Source: Nocardioides panzhihuensis (GTDB lineage Bacteria > Actinomycetota > Actinomycetes > Propionibacteriales > Nocardioidaceae). Taken from it: DNA of 64,000 nt. Numbering within the stretch: position 1 is the stretch's first letter; the number at the start of each line of letters is the position of its first letter. This document shows positions 51,692-60,688 of the stretch, in pieces. The notes under the pieces are model-generated. The model was given only the letters and a program-made list of their open reading frames with translations, had not been told where the DNA came from and did not search any database. The stretch is taken from NCBI RefSeq assembly GCF_013408335.1, contig NZ_JACBZR010000001.1, positions 3,038,001 to 3,102,000 of the forward strand, given 5' to 3'. The translations under genes and the position numbers were made by a program.

Positions 51692-52774
51692 TCAGAGATC
51701 CCTCCGAAGCCAGCCGAGCTGGTCGGGTGTGCTGCCGTGGAGCACCAGCTCGTCGGCACCAGCCGCGCGATAGCGCTCGAAGGTCGCCAGGCACTCGTCC
51801 CGCGACCCGAGGGCCGCGGCGTCCTCGACCCACGGGGCCGGGAGTGCCTGCGCGACCCCGGTCAGCTCAGCCCGCGTACGCACCGAGTCGGCGGCGCCCC
51901 TGATGCCCGCCAGGGTCGGGTGCGCGCGCAGCCGTTCCAGGTCGCGGACGTCCCAGCCGTTGACCCGCGCGAGCTGCTCTCCGAAGCCGGGGATCTGGTA
52001 GTAGGTGACCGCCCGGGCGCCGACGACCGCCGCCTCCTCCTCGGGCGGCAGGCCCGAGGCCGCCACCACGGTGGCGTAGACGCGCACCGCGTCGGGGTCA
52101 CGCCCCGCCTGGTCGGCGGCCTCCCGCACCGTGGCGACCGAGCGACCGACCGCTTCCGGCGTCAGGAACGGATGCAGGAGTACGCCATCGAAGTGCCGGC
52201 CCGCCAAGGCGAGCCCCTTCGGGCCGATCGCGGCGAAGACCACTGGCGGAACCGGCTGGTCAGGGAGGTCGTTGAGGCGGAGCGAGGGAAAGGTTCCCGC
52301 CGGACCGTCGTACTTCACCTTCTCGCCACGGCACAGCCGCCGGAAGATGTCGAGCGAGTCCACGATCGAGGCGTTGGTCGCCTTCGGCAGTCCGACCGCC
52401 GACCACATCGCGTCGACCGAGCGTCCCACACCGAGGACGAGCCGACCGCCCGAGAGCGCCTGGGCCGTCATCGCCATCGAGGCGAGCATCGCCGGGTGCC
52501 GGGACTGCAGGTGGGTGACCCCGGCCGCGATGCGGATGCGGTCGGTGGCCTGACTGAATGCGCCGGCCAGCACGCCGAAGTCCTTGGTGCCCCAGCGCTC
52601 GCTGAGCCACAGCGTCTCCAACCCGAGGCGCTCGGCCGCCTGTGCCTGTTCGATGCCGAGGGTCGGGTCGGAGACGCGGCCCGGTAGGGCGTACGCACCC
52701 AGAGGCACCGTGGCCGGAGCGCTGCCGACGTCGCGTGCATGGGCCCTCGACGCCCTGTTCATTTGCTCTGTCAT
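51692..52774 (-). CDS. LLM-class F420-dependent oxidoreductase (second)
   Basis: Protein of 360 residues with a luciferase-like barrel: GIEQAQAAERLGLETLWLSE, ATDRIRIAAGVTHLQSRHPA and GGRLVLGVGRSVDAMWSAVG, then PPVVFAAIGPKGLALAGRHF. Actinobacterial likeness suggests cofactor F420. The ATG at 52774 was chosen over the downstream ATG at 52762; no strong ribosome binding site is seen. A TGTCAGA-type element lies immediately upstream. It is divergent from the APH-like gene. Confidence 0.82.
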   Translation of the reverse strand: MTEQMNRASRAHARDVGSAPATVPLGAYALPGRVSDPTLGIEQAQAAERLGLETLWLSERWGTKDFGVLAGAFSQATDRIRIAAGVTHLQSRHPAMLASMAMTAQALSGGRLVLGVGRSVDAMWSAVGLPKATNASIVDSLDIFRRLCRGEKVKYDGPAGTFPSLRLNDLPDQPVPPVVFAAIGPKGLALAGRHFDGVLLHPFLTPEAVGRSVATVREAADQAGRDPDAVRVYATVVAASGLPPEEEAAVVGARAVTYYQIPGFGEQLARVNGWDVRDLERLRAHPTLAGIRGAADSVRTRAELTGVAQALPAPWVEDAAALGSRDECLATFERYRAAGADELVLHGSTPDQLGWLRRDL

Positions 52775-52780
52775 GACGCT

Positions 52781-52790
52781 ATTCTGACAG
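52781..52790. promoter_or_regulatory. ATTCTGACAG element in divergent promoter
   Basis: ATTCTGACAG lies 6 bp upstream of the minus-strand LLM gene start and 72 bp upstream of the plus-strand APH-like gene. It is the cleanest single copy of the element shared across the right half of the window. Confidence 0.5.
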
Positions 52791-52861
52791 TGATGGTCAA
52801 TTATGACCACTGAGGTCGGTCCAGATCGAGACCGGCGCAGCGCCTGCGAGGAGGAGTCGAG

Positions 52862-53986
52862 ATGGCCGGTCCGAGCGACCGAGAGACACGGGAGAGCGAC
52901 CTTCACGAGCGCCTGCTCGCCTGGCTGCCCGAGCGCCTGGCGCCGGCTGGGCACGAGGACTTCATGCTCTCCTCCCTCACCGCGCCCGATGCCGGATACT
53001 CGGGCATGACGGCGTTCTTCACCGCGTCCTGGACCGCCGACGGGCACGAGGCCCGGCACGATCTGGTGCTGCGGATGCAGAGCCAGGTCCACCAGGTCTT
53101 CGTGGCGCCCGACGCGATCAGGCAGGCCGAGGTGATGCGCCGGCTCGGCCGCCATCCGGGTGTGACGACCCCCGAGGTGGTACTCACCGAGCCGGACCCG
53201 GCCGTACTGGGGGCGCCGTTCTACCTGATGCGCCGCGTCGACGGCCGGGTCCCTTCCGACGTACCCAGCTGGCACAAGCGTGGCTGGACGACCGAGCTCA
53301 CCGAGGCCGAGCGGGCGCTGTTCTACGACAACGCCCTGAGGTCGCTGGTCGCGGTGCACGCCGTCAACGCGGCCGAGGACCTCTCATTCCTGCGGGGACC
53401 CGAGGCCCCCGCCGACAGGACGGCCCTCCAGCGCTACCTCGACGACCTGCTCGCCTGGCACGCCTGGTGCGCCGACGACCTCGCCGTCGGGGCCGACCTG
53501 ATCCAACGCGCCCTCGACGTCCTGGTGACGACCTGCCCGACCACGAGCGCCGAGGGCGTCGTCTGGGGTGATGCCCGCGTCGGCAACATCTGCTTCGCCG
53601 AGGATCTCTCCGTCGCCGCGCTCTTCGACTGGGAGGGTGCCACCACCGGACCGCCGGACATCGACGTCGGCTGGTGGCTGATGTTCGAGCGCTACCTGTG
53701 CGAGTCCCTCGGCTTCGCCCGCCAGCCCGGCACGCCCGATGACGCCGAGATCCTGCGACGCTACAAGGAGCTCGGCGGGAAGTTCACCGGCGACATCGGC
53801 TACTACCGCCTCCTCGCCGCGGTGGTGATGAGTCTGATCACCAATCGGCTCGCCACCCTGCTCATCGCAGACGGCCTCGACGAGGCCACCGCGCGCAGCT
53901 ACCCCGCAACCGCCCTGGCGCTCGTCGAGGACTACCTCACCGAGCGCACCAGCACCGAGCACACCACCACAAGGAGCACCACCTGA
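52862..53986 (+). CDS. APH-like phosphotransferase of acyl-CoA catabolic type
   Basis: Protein of 374 residues with an aminoglycoside-phosphotransferase/kinase fold. Seen: DLVLRMQ in the N-lobe, VVWGDARVGNICFAEDL as the catalytic loop (Asp and Asn) and ALFDWEGATTGPPDIDVGW as the metal-binding segment. Members of this subfamily are often next to acyl-CoA dehydrogenases and act on small metabolites (choline- or acyl-linked), not drugs. AGGAGTCG precedes the ATG at 52862. Its stop touches the MaoC gene start, so it is in an operon with the dehydratases. Confidence 0.8.
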   Translation: MAGPSDRETRESDLHERLLAWLPERLAPAGHEDFMLSSLTAPDAGYSGMTAFFTASWTADGHEARHDLVLRMQSQVHQVFVAPDAIRQAEVMRRLGRHPGVTTPEVVLTEPDPAVLGAPFYLMRRVDGRVPSDVPSWHKRGWTTELTEAERALFYDNALRSLVAVHAVNAAEDLSFLRGPEAPADRTALQRYLDDLLAWHAWCADDLAVGADLIQRALDVLVTTCPTTSAEGVVWGDARVGNICFAEDLSVAALFDWEGATTGPPDIDVGWWLMFERYLCESLGFARQPGTPDDAEILRRYKELGGKFTGDIGYYRLLAAVVMSLITNRLATLLIADGLDEATARSYPATALALVEDYLTERTSTEHTTTRSTT

Positions 53987-54435
53987 TGACGACAGCCACC
54001 CCCGAGGCCTCGCCGGTCGGCGCAGTCGGAACCCCGTTCGAGGTGCATGTCGAGCGCGGCAAGATCCGCGAGTTCGCCGCCGCGATGCAGTCCGACAGCG
54101 CCGCCTACCAGGGACCGGACGCGATCGTGCCGCCCACGTTCCTCACCACCGCGACCACCTGGGCGCCGCCGGGAAGCCGGGTCGTGGTCGGGTTCGACCG
54201 TCGCCGCCTGCTCCACGGCGAGCAGGAGTACCTCTACCACGGACCGCTCCCCCGCGCCGGCGACACCCTGGTCGCCCAGGAGCGGGTCGCCGACCGCTAC
54301 ACCAAGCCCGGAAAGCGGGGTGGGGAGATGAGCTTCGCCGTGGTGGTCACCGAGTTCCGTACGCCGGCCGGCGACCTGGTCGCCGAGGCACGCGCCACCT
54401 TCATCCAGACCGCCCCCAAGGGAGACCCCTCGTGA
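53986..54435 (+). CDS. MaoC/FAS1-like dehydratase N-half (HadA-like)
   Basis: Hot-dog protein of 149 residues resembling the N-terminal MaoC or HadA-type subunit: VHVERGKIREFAAAMQSDSA, IVPPTFLTTATTWAPP and LLHGEQEYLYHGPLPRAGDT. Such subunits usually lack the catalytic Asp/His pair and form a heterodimer with a catalytic MaoC partner, encoded here by the next, overlapping gene. Together they would hydrate enoyl-CoAs to (3R)-hydroxyacyl-CoAs. Confidence 0.8.
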   Translation: MTTATPEASPVGAVGTPFEVHVERGKIREFAAAMQSDSAAYQGPDAIVPPTFLTTATTWAPPGSRVVVGFDRRRLLHGEQEYLYHGPLPRAGDTLVAQERVADRYTKPGKRGGEMSFAVVVTEFRTPAGDLVAEARATFIQTAPKGDPS

Positions 54436-54866
54436 CCGAGCAGACCATCGCCCTCGTCCCCGGCACCACCGCGACACCGCGCGAGTTCGGGCCGCTGACC
54501 CGTCAGATGTTCGTCCGCTACTCCGGCGCTTCGGGCGACCTCAACCCGATGCACTACGACGACACCATGGCCCGCGCGGCCGGCAACCCGTCGGTCTTCT
54601 CCCAGGGCATGCATCAATCAGCCCTGCTCGCGACCTTCGCCACCGACTGGCTGGGCCCCGCGAACGTACGCCGCTTCCAGGTGCGCTTCCGGGAGCAGGT
54701 GTGGCCCGACGACGTGCTGACCTGCTCCGGCCGGATCGACCAGGTCAGCGAGCAGGAGGACGGGAGCCGGCTGGTCACCGTGTCGCTCAGCTGCACCCGT
54801 CAGACCGGTGCGGTGGCGATCAGCGGGTCCGCCGACTTCCTGGTTCCCGCGCCGCAGGCATCCTGA
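54432..54866 (+). CDS. MaoC-type (R)-hydratase catalytic subunit
   Basis: Protein of 144 residues with the hydratase-2 motif: YSGASGDLNPMHYDD contains the Asp and His of the catalytic dyad, followed by VFSQGMHQSALLATFATDWL. The start is a GTG at 54432 overlapping the previous stop by 4 bp. It pairs with the HadA-like subunit. R-specific hydratases occur with SDR-type (R)-hydroxyacyl-CoA dehydrogenases; an SDR gene lies 1.5 kb downstream. Confidence 0.85.
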   Translation: MTEQTIALVPGTTATPREFGPLTRQMFVRYSGASGDLNPMHYDDTMARAAGNPSVFSQGMHQSALLATFATDWLGPANVRRFQVRFREQVWPDDVLTCSGRIDQVSEQEDGSRLVTVSLSCTRQTGAVAISGSADFLVPAPQAS

Positions 54867-54965
54867 CCGCCCGACGACTACGAACGGAGGCGGACACACG
54901 TCATGACACAGCCGAAGCACGGCGTGCCACCATACGGAAGCGCCCAGGCCCTACACTGGTCACCT

Positions 54966-56294
54966 ATGTCAGATAACACGATCGTCCGCCGGTCCAGCTA
55001 TGGCCCGTCCAGCCCCGAGGTGGGCCGACGCGGTGCTGACACACGCCGAAAGATCGTCGATGTCTCGTTGCGCCTCTTCGCGGAACAGGGGTTCTTCAAC
55101 ACCTCGGTCGACGCGATCGCCAAGGGTGCCGGTGTCTCGCGTGCGACGCTCTACCAGTACTTCCCGGGCAAGGACGAGATCTTCGTCGAGCTCCTCAACG
55201 AGTGCGGCGCCGCGTTGATCCGCGTCGCCCGCCGGATCGGCCAGCTCGGCCCGACCGAGATCGGTCTCGACAACCTGCACTGGTGGCTCGGCGAGTGGAG
55301 CTGGGTCTTCGAGAAGTACCGGACGATGTTCGTGCAGTGGGCGGTGGTGGCCTCCGTCGACACCGAGGTCGGTCCCGAAGTCATGGGCTTCATCACCAAG
55401 TACAACAAGCGACTCGCAGAGCGACTCGAGGACGCCGAGGTCGACGGCATCGATCCGGTGACCGCCGCAACTGTCGTGAGCGCTCTGGTCCACCGACTCA
55501 ATCTCTACATCCACACCGATCGGGTCTATGACGCCGATCCCGATCTCCTGATCTCGAACCTATCGCTGTTCCTCCAGCTGCTGGTCTTCCCACAGTCGTC
55601 TGACACGGTCCTCGGGAGTCTGGCCCATCGCATCGTCGGGTCGGAGCCCATCGAGTCCCCTCCCGCGCCCAAGACCGCTGGGATCTCCGTCGAGGAGCGC
55701 ACCGAAGCACTGAGCAAGCGCGCAGCGGCGACCGTACGCAGCCTTGTCGACGCAGGTGCGGCGCAGTTCACGAGCAAGGGGTACTTCCGCACGAGCGTGG
55801 ACGACATCGTCGCCGACGCCGGATTCGCCCGCGGCACGTTCTACAAGTACTTCAGCGAGAAGCAGGACCTGTTGCTCGCCGTGACCGTCGAATCCGCCGG
55901 CCGAGCGCTCGAGCTGGCGGACCGCATGCGCGGCCTCGACCTCGGCGCAGACGATGACACCGAGCTTCGCACGTGGTTGAGCGACTTCATGGCCTACCTG
56001 GGCAAGTACAGCGGCTCCATCGACGTCTGGACCGAGCAGACCACCGACGACGAGCTGATCGCGGCTATCGGCGCACACGCCCAGGCTTCGATGGATCTTG
56101 CCCTCGAAGCCGCGCTGACCTCGGCACAGCGGACCTATCCGTTCGATCCGGTGGCCGGCGCGCTGATCCTGCGCGCACTGATCACCCGGCTGCCTGAGGC
56201 ACTCCGGGAGATGGCGCCCGACGCCACCGACGACCAGATCATCGAACTGCTGGTCGCGTGCATCAGACGCGGCTTCTTCAGCCACACGATCTGA
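54966..56294 (+). CDS. Double-TetR regulator (second, fused TetR units)
   Basis: Protein of 442 residues with two TetR units. The first HTH is at about 20-65 (AGVSRATLYQYFPGKDEIF) and the second at about 235-285 (AGFARGTFYKYFSEKQDLLL), each with its own helical domain. It differs clearly from the fused regulator at 12493, so the fusion is not a local duplication. The ATG at 54966 (MSDNT) was chosen; TGTCAGAT overlaps the start codon, fitting autorepression. An in-frame ATG at 54903 is an alternative. It is the likely regulator of the surrounding acyl-CoA genes (inference). Confidence 0.85.
   Translation: MSDNTIVRRSSYGPSSPEVGRRGADTRRKIVDVSLRLFAEQGFFNTSVDAIAKGAGVSRATLYQYFPGKDEIFVELLNECGAALIRVARRIGQLGPTEIGLDNLHWWLGEWSWVFEKYRTMFVQWAVVASVDTEVGPEVMGFITKYNKRLAERLEDAEVDGIDPVTAATVVSALVHRLNLYIHTDRVYDADPDLLISNLSLFLQLLVFPQSSDTVLGSLAHRIVGSEPIESPPAPKTAGISVEERTEALSKRAAATVRSLVDAGAAQFTSKGYFRTSVDDIVADAGFARGTFYKYFSEKQDLLLAVTVESAGRALELADRMRGLDLGADDDTELRTWLSDFMAYLGKYSGSIDVWTEQTTDDELIAAIGAHAQASMDLALEAALTSAQRTYPFDPVAGALILRALITRLPEALREMAPDATDDQIIELLVACIRRGFFSHTI
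54967..54974. promoter_or_regulatory. TGTCAGAT element over the TetR start codon
   Basis: TGTCAGAT overlaps the start codon of the double-TetR gene. A second copy in the other orientation (ATCTGACA, 56289-56296) overlaps its stop codon. Confidence 0.4.
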
Positions 56295-56363
56295 CACCCC
56301 GATTCGCCACACCGCCGCGGAAAGGCCCCGTCTTCCGTTGGAGTTCTCGCTACCTCTTGATTC

Positions 56364-56384
56364 GATCTGACGTTTGTGTCATCT
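56364..56384. promoter_or_regulatory. ATCTGAC / TGTCATCT element upstream of the SDR gene
   Basis: GATCTGACG (56364-56372) and TGTCATCT (56377-56384) form an imperfect, closely spaced inverted pair about 55-75 bp upstream of the SDR start. It is another copy of the TGTCAGA-type element. Confidence 0.4.
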
Positions 56385-56438
56385 TTGCGAGGTCGGTGGT
56401 TTCCTGACCGACGCACGCTCTCGAGAGGAAGTTGGACA

Positions 56439-57209
56439 ATGGACATCAGTCAGGCATCGGCCATCGTCACTGGAGGCGCAGGTGGCCTGGGAGAGGCCAC
56501 GGTGCGCAAGCTCGCCAGCCTCGGGACGGCGGTCGTGATCGCCGATCTCAACGATGAGGCCGGCAAGTCGCTCGCCGCCGAGGTCGGCGGCAACGTGACG
56601 TACGTCCGCACCGACGTGCTCGACGAGGCGAGCGTCAACGAGGCCCTGGCCGCGGCGGCCGATCTCGCCCCCTTGCGCGTCGTCGTCAATGCCCACGGCG
56701 GCGGAGCCGGCGCCTCACGCGTCGTCGGACGCGACGGCTCGCCCGCGCCGATGGACCAGTTCCAGTGGTACATCAACCTGTTCCTCAACGGCACCTTCAA
56801 CGTGCTGCGCCTGGGCGCGGCCGCGATGGCCAAGAACGAGCCCGACGAGGGCGGCTGCCGCGGGGTCGTGGTGAACACCGCCAGCATCGCCGCCTTCGAG
56901 GGGCAGATCGGCCAGACCGCCTACTCCGCCGCCAAGGGCGGCGTCGTCGGCCTCACCGTCCCCGCGGCACGCGACCTGTCCAAGCTCGGCATCCGGGTGA
57001 TGGCGATCGCGCCGGGCACGTTCTTCACGCCCGCCTTCAAGATGGAGCGCGACGAGGCCGAGAAGTTCTGGGGCTCCGCCGTGCCGTTCCCGAATCGGAT
57101 GGGCAGCCCGTCGGAGTACGCCGCCCTGGTCGCGCACATCGCCGAGAACGACTACCTCAACGGCGAAGTCATCCGCATCGACGGAGCGCTGCGCTTCCAG
57201 CCCAAGTAG
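56439..57209 (+). CDS. SDR 3-hydroxyacyl-CoA dehydrogenase (HSD10-like)
   Basis: Short-chain dehydrogenase of 256 residues. Seen: the NAD motif TGGAGGLG near the N-terminus with acidic VIADLND (NAD preference), the NAHGG segment, Ser in NTASIAAF and the catalytic Tyr and Lys in AYSAAKGG. The FLNGTFNVLRLGAAAMAKNE and EGQIGQTAYSAAKGG segments resemble type II 3-hydroxyacyl-CoA dehydrogenases. The ATG at 56439 has GAGAGGAAG upstream. It probably oxidises the product of the MaoC hydratase. A strong terminator follows. Confidence 0.87.
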   Translation: MDISQASAIVTGGAGGLGEATVRKLASLGTAVVIADLNDEAGKSLAAEVGGNVTYVRTDVLDEASVNEALAAAADLAPLRVVVNAHGGGAGASRVVGRDGSPAPMDQFQWYINLFLNGTFNVLRLGAAAMAKNEPDEGGCRGVVVNTASIAAFEGQIGQTAYSAAKGGVVGLTVPAARDLSKLGIRVMAIAPGTFFTPAFKMERDEAEKFWGSAVPFPNRMGSPSEYAALVAHIAENDYLNGEVIRIDGALRFQPK

Positions 57210-57235
57210 GCAGGAGCACAAACCCGTACGACAAC

Positions 57236-57271
57236 GAGCGGGCGCCCGGCCGACCGGCCGGGCGCCCGCTC
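57236..57271. terminator. Bidirectional terminator between SDR and CaiB genes
   Basis: A perfect 16-bp inverted repeat (GAGCGGGCGCCCGGCC / GGCCGGGCGCCCGCTC) with a GACC loop and a TTT after it on the plus strand. It lies 26 bp past the SDR stop and 13 bp past the CaiB gene stop, both convergent. Confidence 0.85.
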
Positions 57272-57283
57272 TTTCGACGCCGC

Positions 57284-58477
57284 TCAGATGATCGCAGCGG
57301 CTCGGAGCGCCTCGACCTCGGCCGGCGTACGACCCAGGGCGGCCAAGATGGCCTCGCTGTGCTCCCCGACCGCAGGCACCGGGTCCATCCGCGGCTCGAT
57401 CCCGGCCAGGGACGCGGGCGGCACCAGCGCCTCGGCGGGTCCCCCCGGAGTGGCCACCTCACGCCAGCGCTTCCGCTCGGCGAGCACGGGGTGCGCCCAG
57501 AGCTCGGCCATGGTGTTCATCCGAGCGTTGGCGATGCCGGCGGCTTCCAGCCGGGCGGCGAGCTCGGCGCTGGTGAACCCGGTGACCCCTTCGGCGATGA
57601 TCGGCTCCAGCTCGTCGCGGTGCGCGACCCGGTCGGGGTTGCGAGCGAAGCGCGGGTCGGCGACCAGGTCGGGCCGTTCGAGCACCTCCTCGCACAGTCG
57701 TACCCACTCGCGGTGGTTCTGCACGGCGAGCAGGACGGCCTCACCGTCACCGGCGACGAACGGACCGTACGGCGCGATGGTGGCGTGCCGGGCGCCGGTC
57801 CGCAGCGGACTCGTACCGCCGTAGCGGGTGTAGTAGGCCGGTGAGCCCATCCACTCGGCAAGCGCCTCGAACAGCGAGACCGAGACCGGGCGGACCCGGC
57901 CGGTGGTCGCCCGGGTGAAGAGCGCGGCCAGGATTCCGGAGTAGGCGAACGAGCCGGCGGCGATGTCGGCCACCGAGATCCCCGCCTTGGCGACCTCGTC
58001 CTCCGAGCCGGTGACCGACAGCAGCCCGGCCTCGGCCTGCACGAGGAGGTCGTACGCCTTCCGGTCCTGCCACGGGCCGTCGGCGCCGTAGCCGGAGATG
58101 TCGCACACGATCAGACGCGGGTGGGACTCGGCGAGCGCGGCCGCGCCGAGGCCCATCCGGGCGCTGGCGCCGGGACCGAGGTTCTGCACCAGGACGTCGG
58201 CCTCGGTCAGCAGCTCCCACAGGATCTGCATCCCCTGGGGAGTCTTCAGGTCGAGCGTGAGCGACTCCTTGGAGCGGTTCAACCAGACGAAGTAGCTGGA
58301 CTCACCGTGCACCGTGTCGTCGTAGCCGCGCGCGAAGTCGCCGGTGCCGGGCCGCTCGATCTTGATCACCCGGGCGCCCAGGTCGGCGAGCTGCCGACTG
58401 GCGTACGGCGCCGCCACCGCCTGCTCCAGGCTGACCACGGTGATGCCGTCGAGGGGAAGGTCCGACACGGTGCTCAC
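57284..58477 (-). CDS. Family III CoA-transferase (CaiB/BaiF)
   Basis: Protein of 397 residues in canonical order: GITVVSLEQAVAAPYASRQL, LGARVIKIERPGTGDFARGY, and the catalytic Asp in RKAYDLLVQAEAGLLSVTGS, followed by GISVADIAAGSFAYSGILAA. It transfers CoA between acyl-CoAs and free acids. The start is a GTG at 58477 that overlaps the stop of the fused dehydrogenase gene by 4 bp. With the CitE-like lyase upstream, a dicarboxylate or branched-acid step is possible. Specificity is unknown. Confidence 0.85.
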   Translation of the reverse strand: MSTVSDLPLDGITVVSLEQAVAAPYASRQLADLGARVIKIERPGTGDFARGYDDTVHGESSYFVWLNRSKESLTLDLKTPQGMQILWELLTEADVLVQNLGPGASARMGLGAAALAESHPRLIVCDISGYGADGPWQDRKAYDLLVQAEAGLLSVTGSEDEVAKAGISVADIAAGSFAYSGILAALFTRATTGRVRPVSVSLFEALAEWMGSPAYYTRYGGTSPLRTGARHATIAPYGPFVAGDGEAVLLAVQNHREWVRLCEEVLERPDLVADPRFARNPDRVAHRDELEPIIAEGVTGFTSAELAARLEAAGIANARMNTMAELWAHPVLAERKRWREVATPGGPAEALVPPASLAGIEPRMDPVPAVGEHSEAILAALGRTPAEVEALRAAAII

Positions 58478-60633
58478 CGCGCCAGCGGATCGCGCGGCAG
58501 GCCGAGCAGCCGCTCCGCGATCGTGTTGCGCATGATCTCCGACGTGCCGCCGGCGATGGTCAAACAGCGCGCGAACAGGTAAGGGTCGCTCACCTCCGGC
58601 CGGCGCCCGGTGACCGCCGCGGTGCCGGCGAGCACCATGCCGAGGTTGGTGATCCGCTGGGAGTGCTCGGCCTTGAGCAGCTTGGTGATGTTGGCCTCCG
58701 GCCCCGGACGGCCACCGGCCAGAGCCCGGCTCGCGAGGCGCATGTTGAGCAGCTTCAGCGTGTACGCCTCCAGCAGCACCGCACCGACCTCGTGCTCGGC
58801 GTACGCCGGCAGGCCGGGACCCTCGTCGAGCAGCTCGAGCAGCTGGGTGGGCCCGAAGGAGATCGATCCGCTGCCGCCGCCGATGGAGACGCGCTCGTTG
58901 CCCAGGGTGGCGCGGGCCACCTTCCAGCCCTGCCCCTCCCCGCCGACGACGTCGGCGTCGGGCACGAAGACGTCGTCGAAGAAGACCTCGTTGAAGAGCG
59001 CGTCGCCGGTCAGCTCGCGCAGCGGTCGGATCTCCACACCGGGGTGGCCCATGTCGATCGCCATCATCGTGACGCCGGCATGCTTGCCGGCGCTGGAGTC
59101 GGTACGCACCGTGGCCAGGCCCCACTGGCACGATGCCGCGGTGCTGGTCCAGACCTTCTGCCCGGTGACCAGCCAACCACCCTCGACCCGCTTGCCGACG
59201 GTGCGCACCGCGGCCGCGTCCGAGCCGGCGTCGGGCTCGCTGAAGAGCTGGCACCAGTCCGAGCGTCCCCGAAGCACGTCGTCGATCCAGCGCGACTGCT
59301 GGTCCTCGGTGCCCTCCTGGGAGATGGTCAGGCTGATCCAGCCCGAGATTCCGGTGTCGGGGAGCTCGACGCCGGTGAACTCCTCCTCGATGACGAGCTG
59401 CTCGACCACGCCAGCGCCGCGTCCCCACGGCGCGCGCCAGTGCGGCACCAGGTAACCGCTGTCGACGAGGAAGTCACGACGCTCGGACTCCGGCAGGCTC
59501 TGTAGCCGGGCGACCGCCTCCCGGGCCTCGGCGCGGTAGGTCTCGGACTCCTCGGGAAGCTCGAACGAGGCGCCATGGGCGGTGCCCCCGCGGTAGCCCT
59601 CGACGACGTCGCGCAGCGGGTCGCGGCCGTCGCGCAGCAGCGCGGCGACGGTCTCGGCGCGACGCAGGTAGAGGTGGGAGTCGTGCTCCCAGGTGAACCC
59701 GATGCCGCCGTGAAGCTGGATGTTCAGCCGCGCGGTCTGCACCTGGGCACGGGCGGCGTGCGCCGCGGCGACCGCGGCTGCGAACCAGGCGTCGTCCAGG
59801 TCGGTGGAGCGGGCCGCGTCCCAGGCCGCTGCGACGGCCTGCTCGGCGTCGACCAGCATGTTGGCGAGGTGGTGCTTGACCGCCTGGAAGGTGCCGATCG
59901 GGCGGCCGAACTGCTCGCGCACCTTGGCATAGGCGGTGGCCTCCTCGACACAGGCGTTGATGCTGCCGACGGCCTCGGCGGAGGCGAGGATCCGGAATGC
60001 GGTCACCGCACGGCGGGCTGCGCCGATCAGAACCCGTTCGCGCGGCACCGCGACCGACCCGGCGGTCACCGTGCCGATGCCGCGCGTGCTGTCCAAGGCG
60101 TCGTCGGGACTGACCTCCAGGCCCGGCGCGGACACGTCGAGCACGACGACGTCGTCACCGACGACGAGCGCCACCAGGTCCGCAGTGGGTGCGCCGAGTA
60201 CGGCGCGACTCTCGCCCGTCAGGGTGCCGTCGGCGCTCAGGCTGAGCCCGGTGACGAGACCGACGGCCCCGACCTGGCTACCGTCGGCGAGGCCGGGCAG
60301 GAGGTCGGTGCGTACGTCCTCCTCGGCCGAGGCCGCGATGATCGCCGAGCACACGACGGTCGGCAGGAACGGACCGGGTGCCAGCTCGTGACCGAAGCAC
60401 TCCAGGACGACGGCCAGCTCGGCCAGGCCATAGCCGGACCCGCCATGGGCCTCGTCGAGATGCAGGCCGAGCCACCCCAGGTCCGCGACCGCCTTCCAAG
60501 ACTCGGGCAGAGCTGCCGGCGACTCGAGCGTGGCCCGCGCGGCGGCGCGTGCCTCGGAGCGCTGCAGGTAGGAGCTCGCCACCTCGGCGAGCGCTTCGTG
60601 ATCCTCAGTGATCGCCAAAGCCATGGCACTCAC
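58474..60633 (-). CDS. Double acyl-CoA dehydrogenase (FadE34-like fusion)
   Basis: Protein of 719 residues made of two acyl-CoA dehydrogenase units. The first (about 1-365) has YAKVREQFGRPIGTFQAVKH and LHGGIGFTWEHDSHLYLRRA. The second (about 375-719) has LFSEPDAGSDAAAVRTVGKR, GWLVTGQKVWTS and IAGGTSEIMRNTIAERLLGL. The second half has Glu in LGNERVSIGGG, at the helix-G position used as base in IVD-type enzymes; the matching site in the first half is not Glu, so only one half is probably catalytic. Mycobacterial FadE34, of similar length, acts on steroid side chains. Confidence 0.85.
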   Translation of the reverse strand: MSAMALAITEDHEALAEVASSYLQRSEARAAARATLESPAALPESWKAVADLGWLGLHLDEAHGGSGYGLAELAVVLECFGHELAPGPFLPTVVCSAIIAASAEEDVRTDLLPGLADGSQVGAVGLVTGLSLSADGTLTGESRAVLGAPTADLVALVVGDDVVVLDVSAPGLEVSPDDALDSTRGIGTVTAGSVAVPRERVLIGAARRAVTAFRILASAEAVGSINACVEEATAYAKVREQFGRPIGTFQAVKHHLANMLVDAEQAVAAAWDAARSTDLDDAWFAAAVAAAHAARAQVQTARLNIQLHGGIGFTWEHDSHLYLRRAETVAALLRDGRDPLRDVVEGYRGGTAHGASFELPEESETYRAEAREAVARLQSLPESERRDFLVDSGYLVPHWRAPWGRGAGVVEQLVIEEEFTGVELPDTGISGWISLTISQEGTEDQQSRWIDDVLRGRSDWCQLFSEPDAGSDAAAVRTVGKRVEGGWLVTGQKVWTSTAASCQWGLATVRTDSSAGKHAGVTMMAIDMGHPGVEIRPLRELTGDALFNEVFFDDVFVPDADVVGGEGQGWKVARATLGNERVSIGGGSGSISFGPTQLLELLDEGPGLPAYAEHEVGAVLLEAYTLKLLNMRLASRALAGGRPGPEANITKLLKAEHSQRITNLGMVLAGTAAVTGRRPEVSDPYLFARCLTIAGGTSEIMRNTIAERLLGLPRDPLAR

Positions 60634-60688
60634 CTTTCATCGATGGGGCGACGGGAGGCCGCCGCAGTGGTTGGGGTCGGGCAACGGT

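Noticed and set aside
52762..53359. Upstream extension of the LLM oxidoreductase gene to 53359
   Set aside because: The extra N-terminus lacks family similarity and would cover the divergent promoter and the APH-like gene start.
57236..57271. Palindrome as a possible operator or origin
   Set aside because: Perfect long GC stem between two convergent stop codons with a short T run is best explained as a bidirectional terminator.
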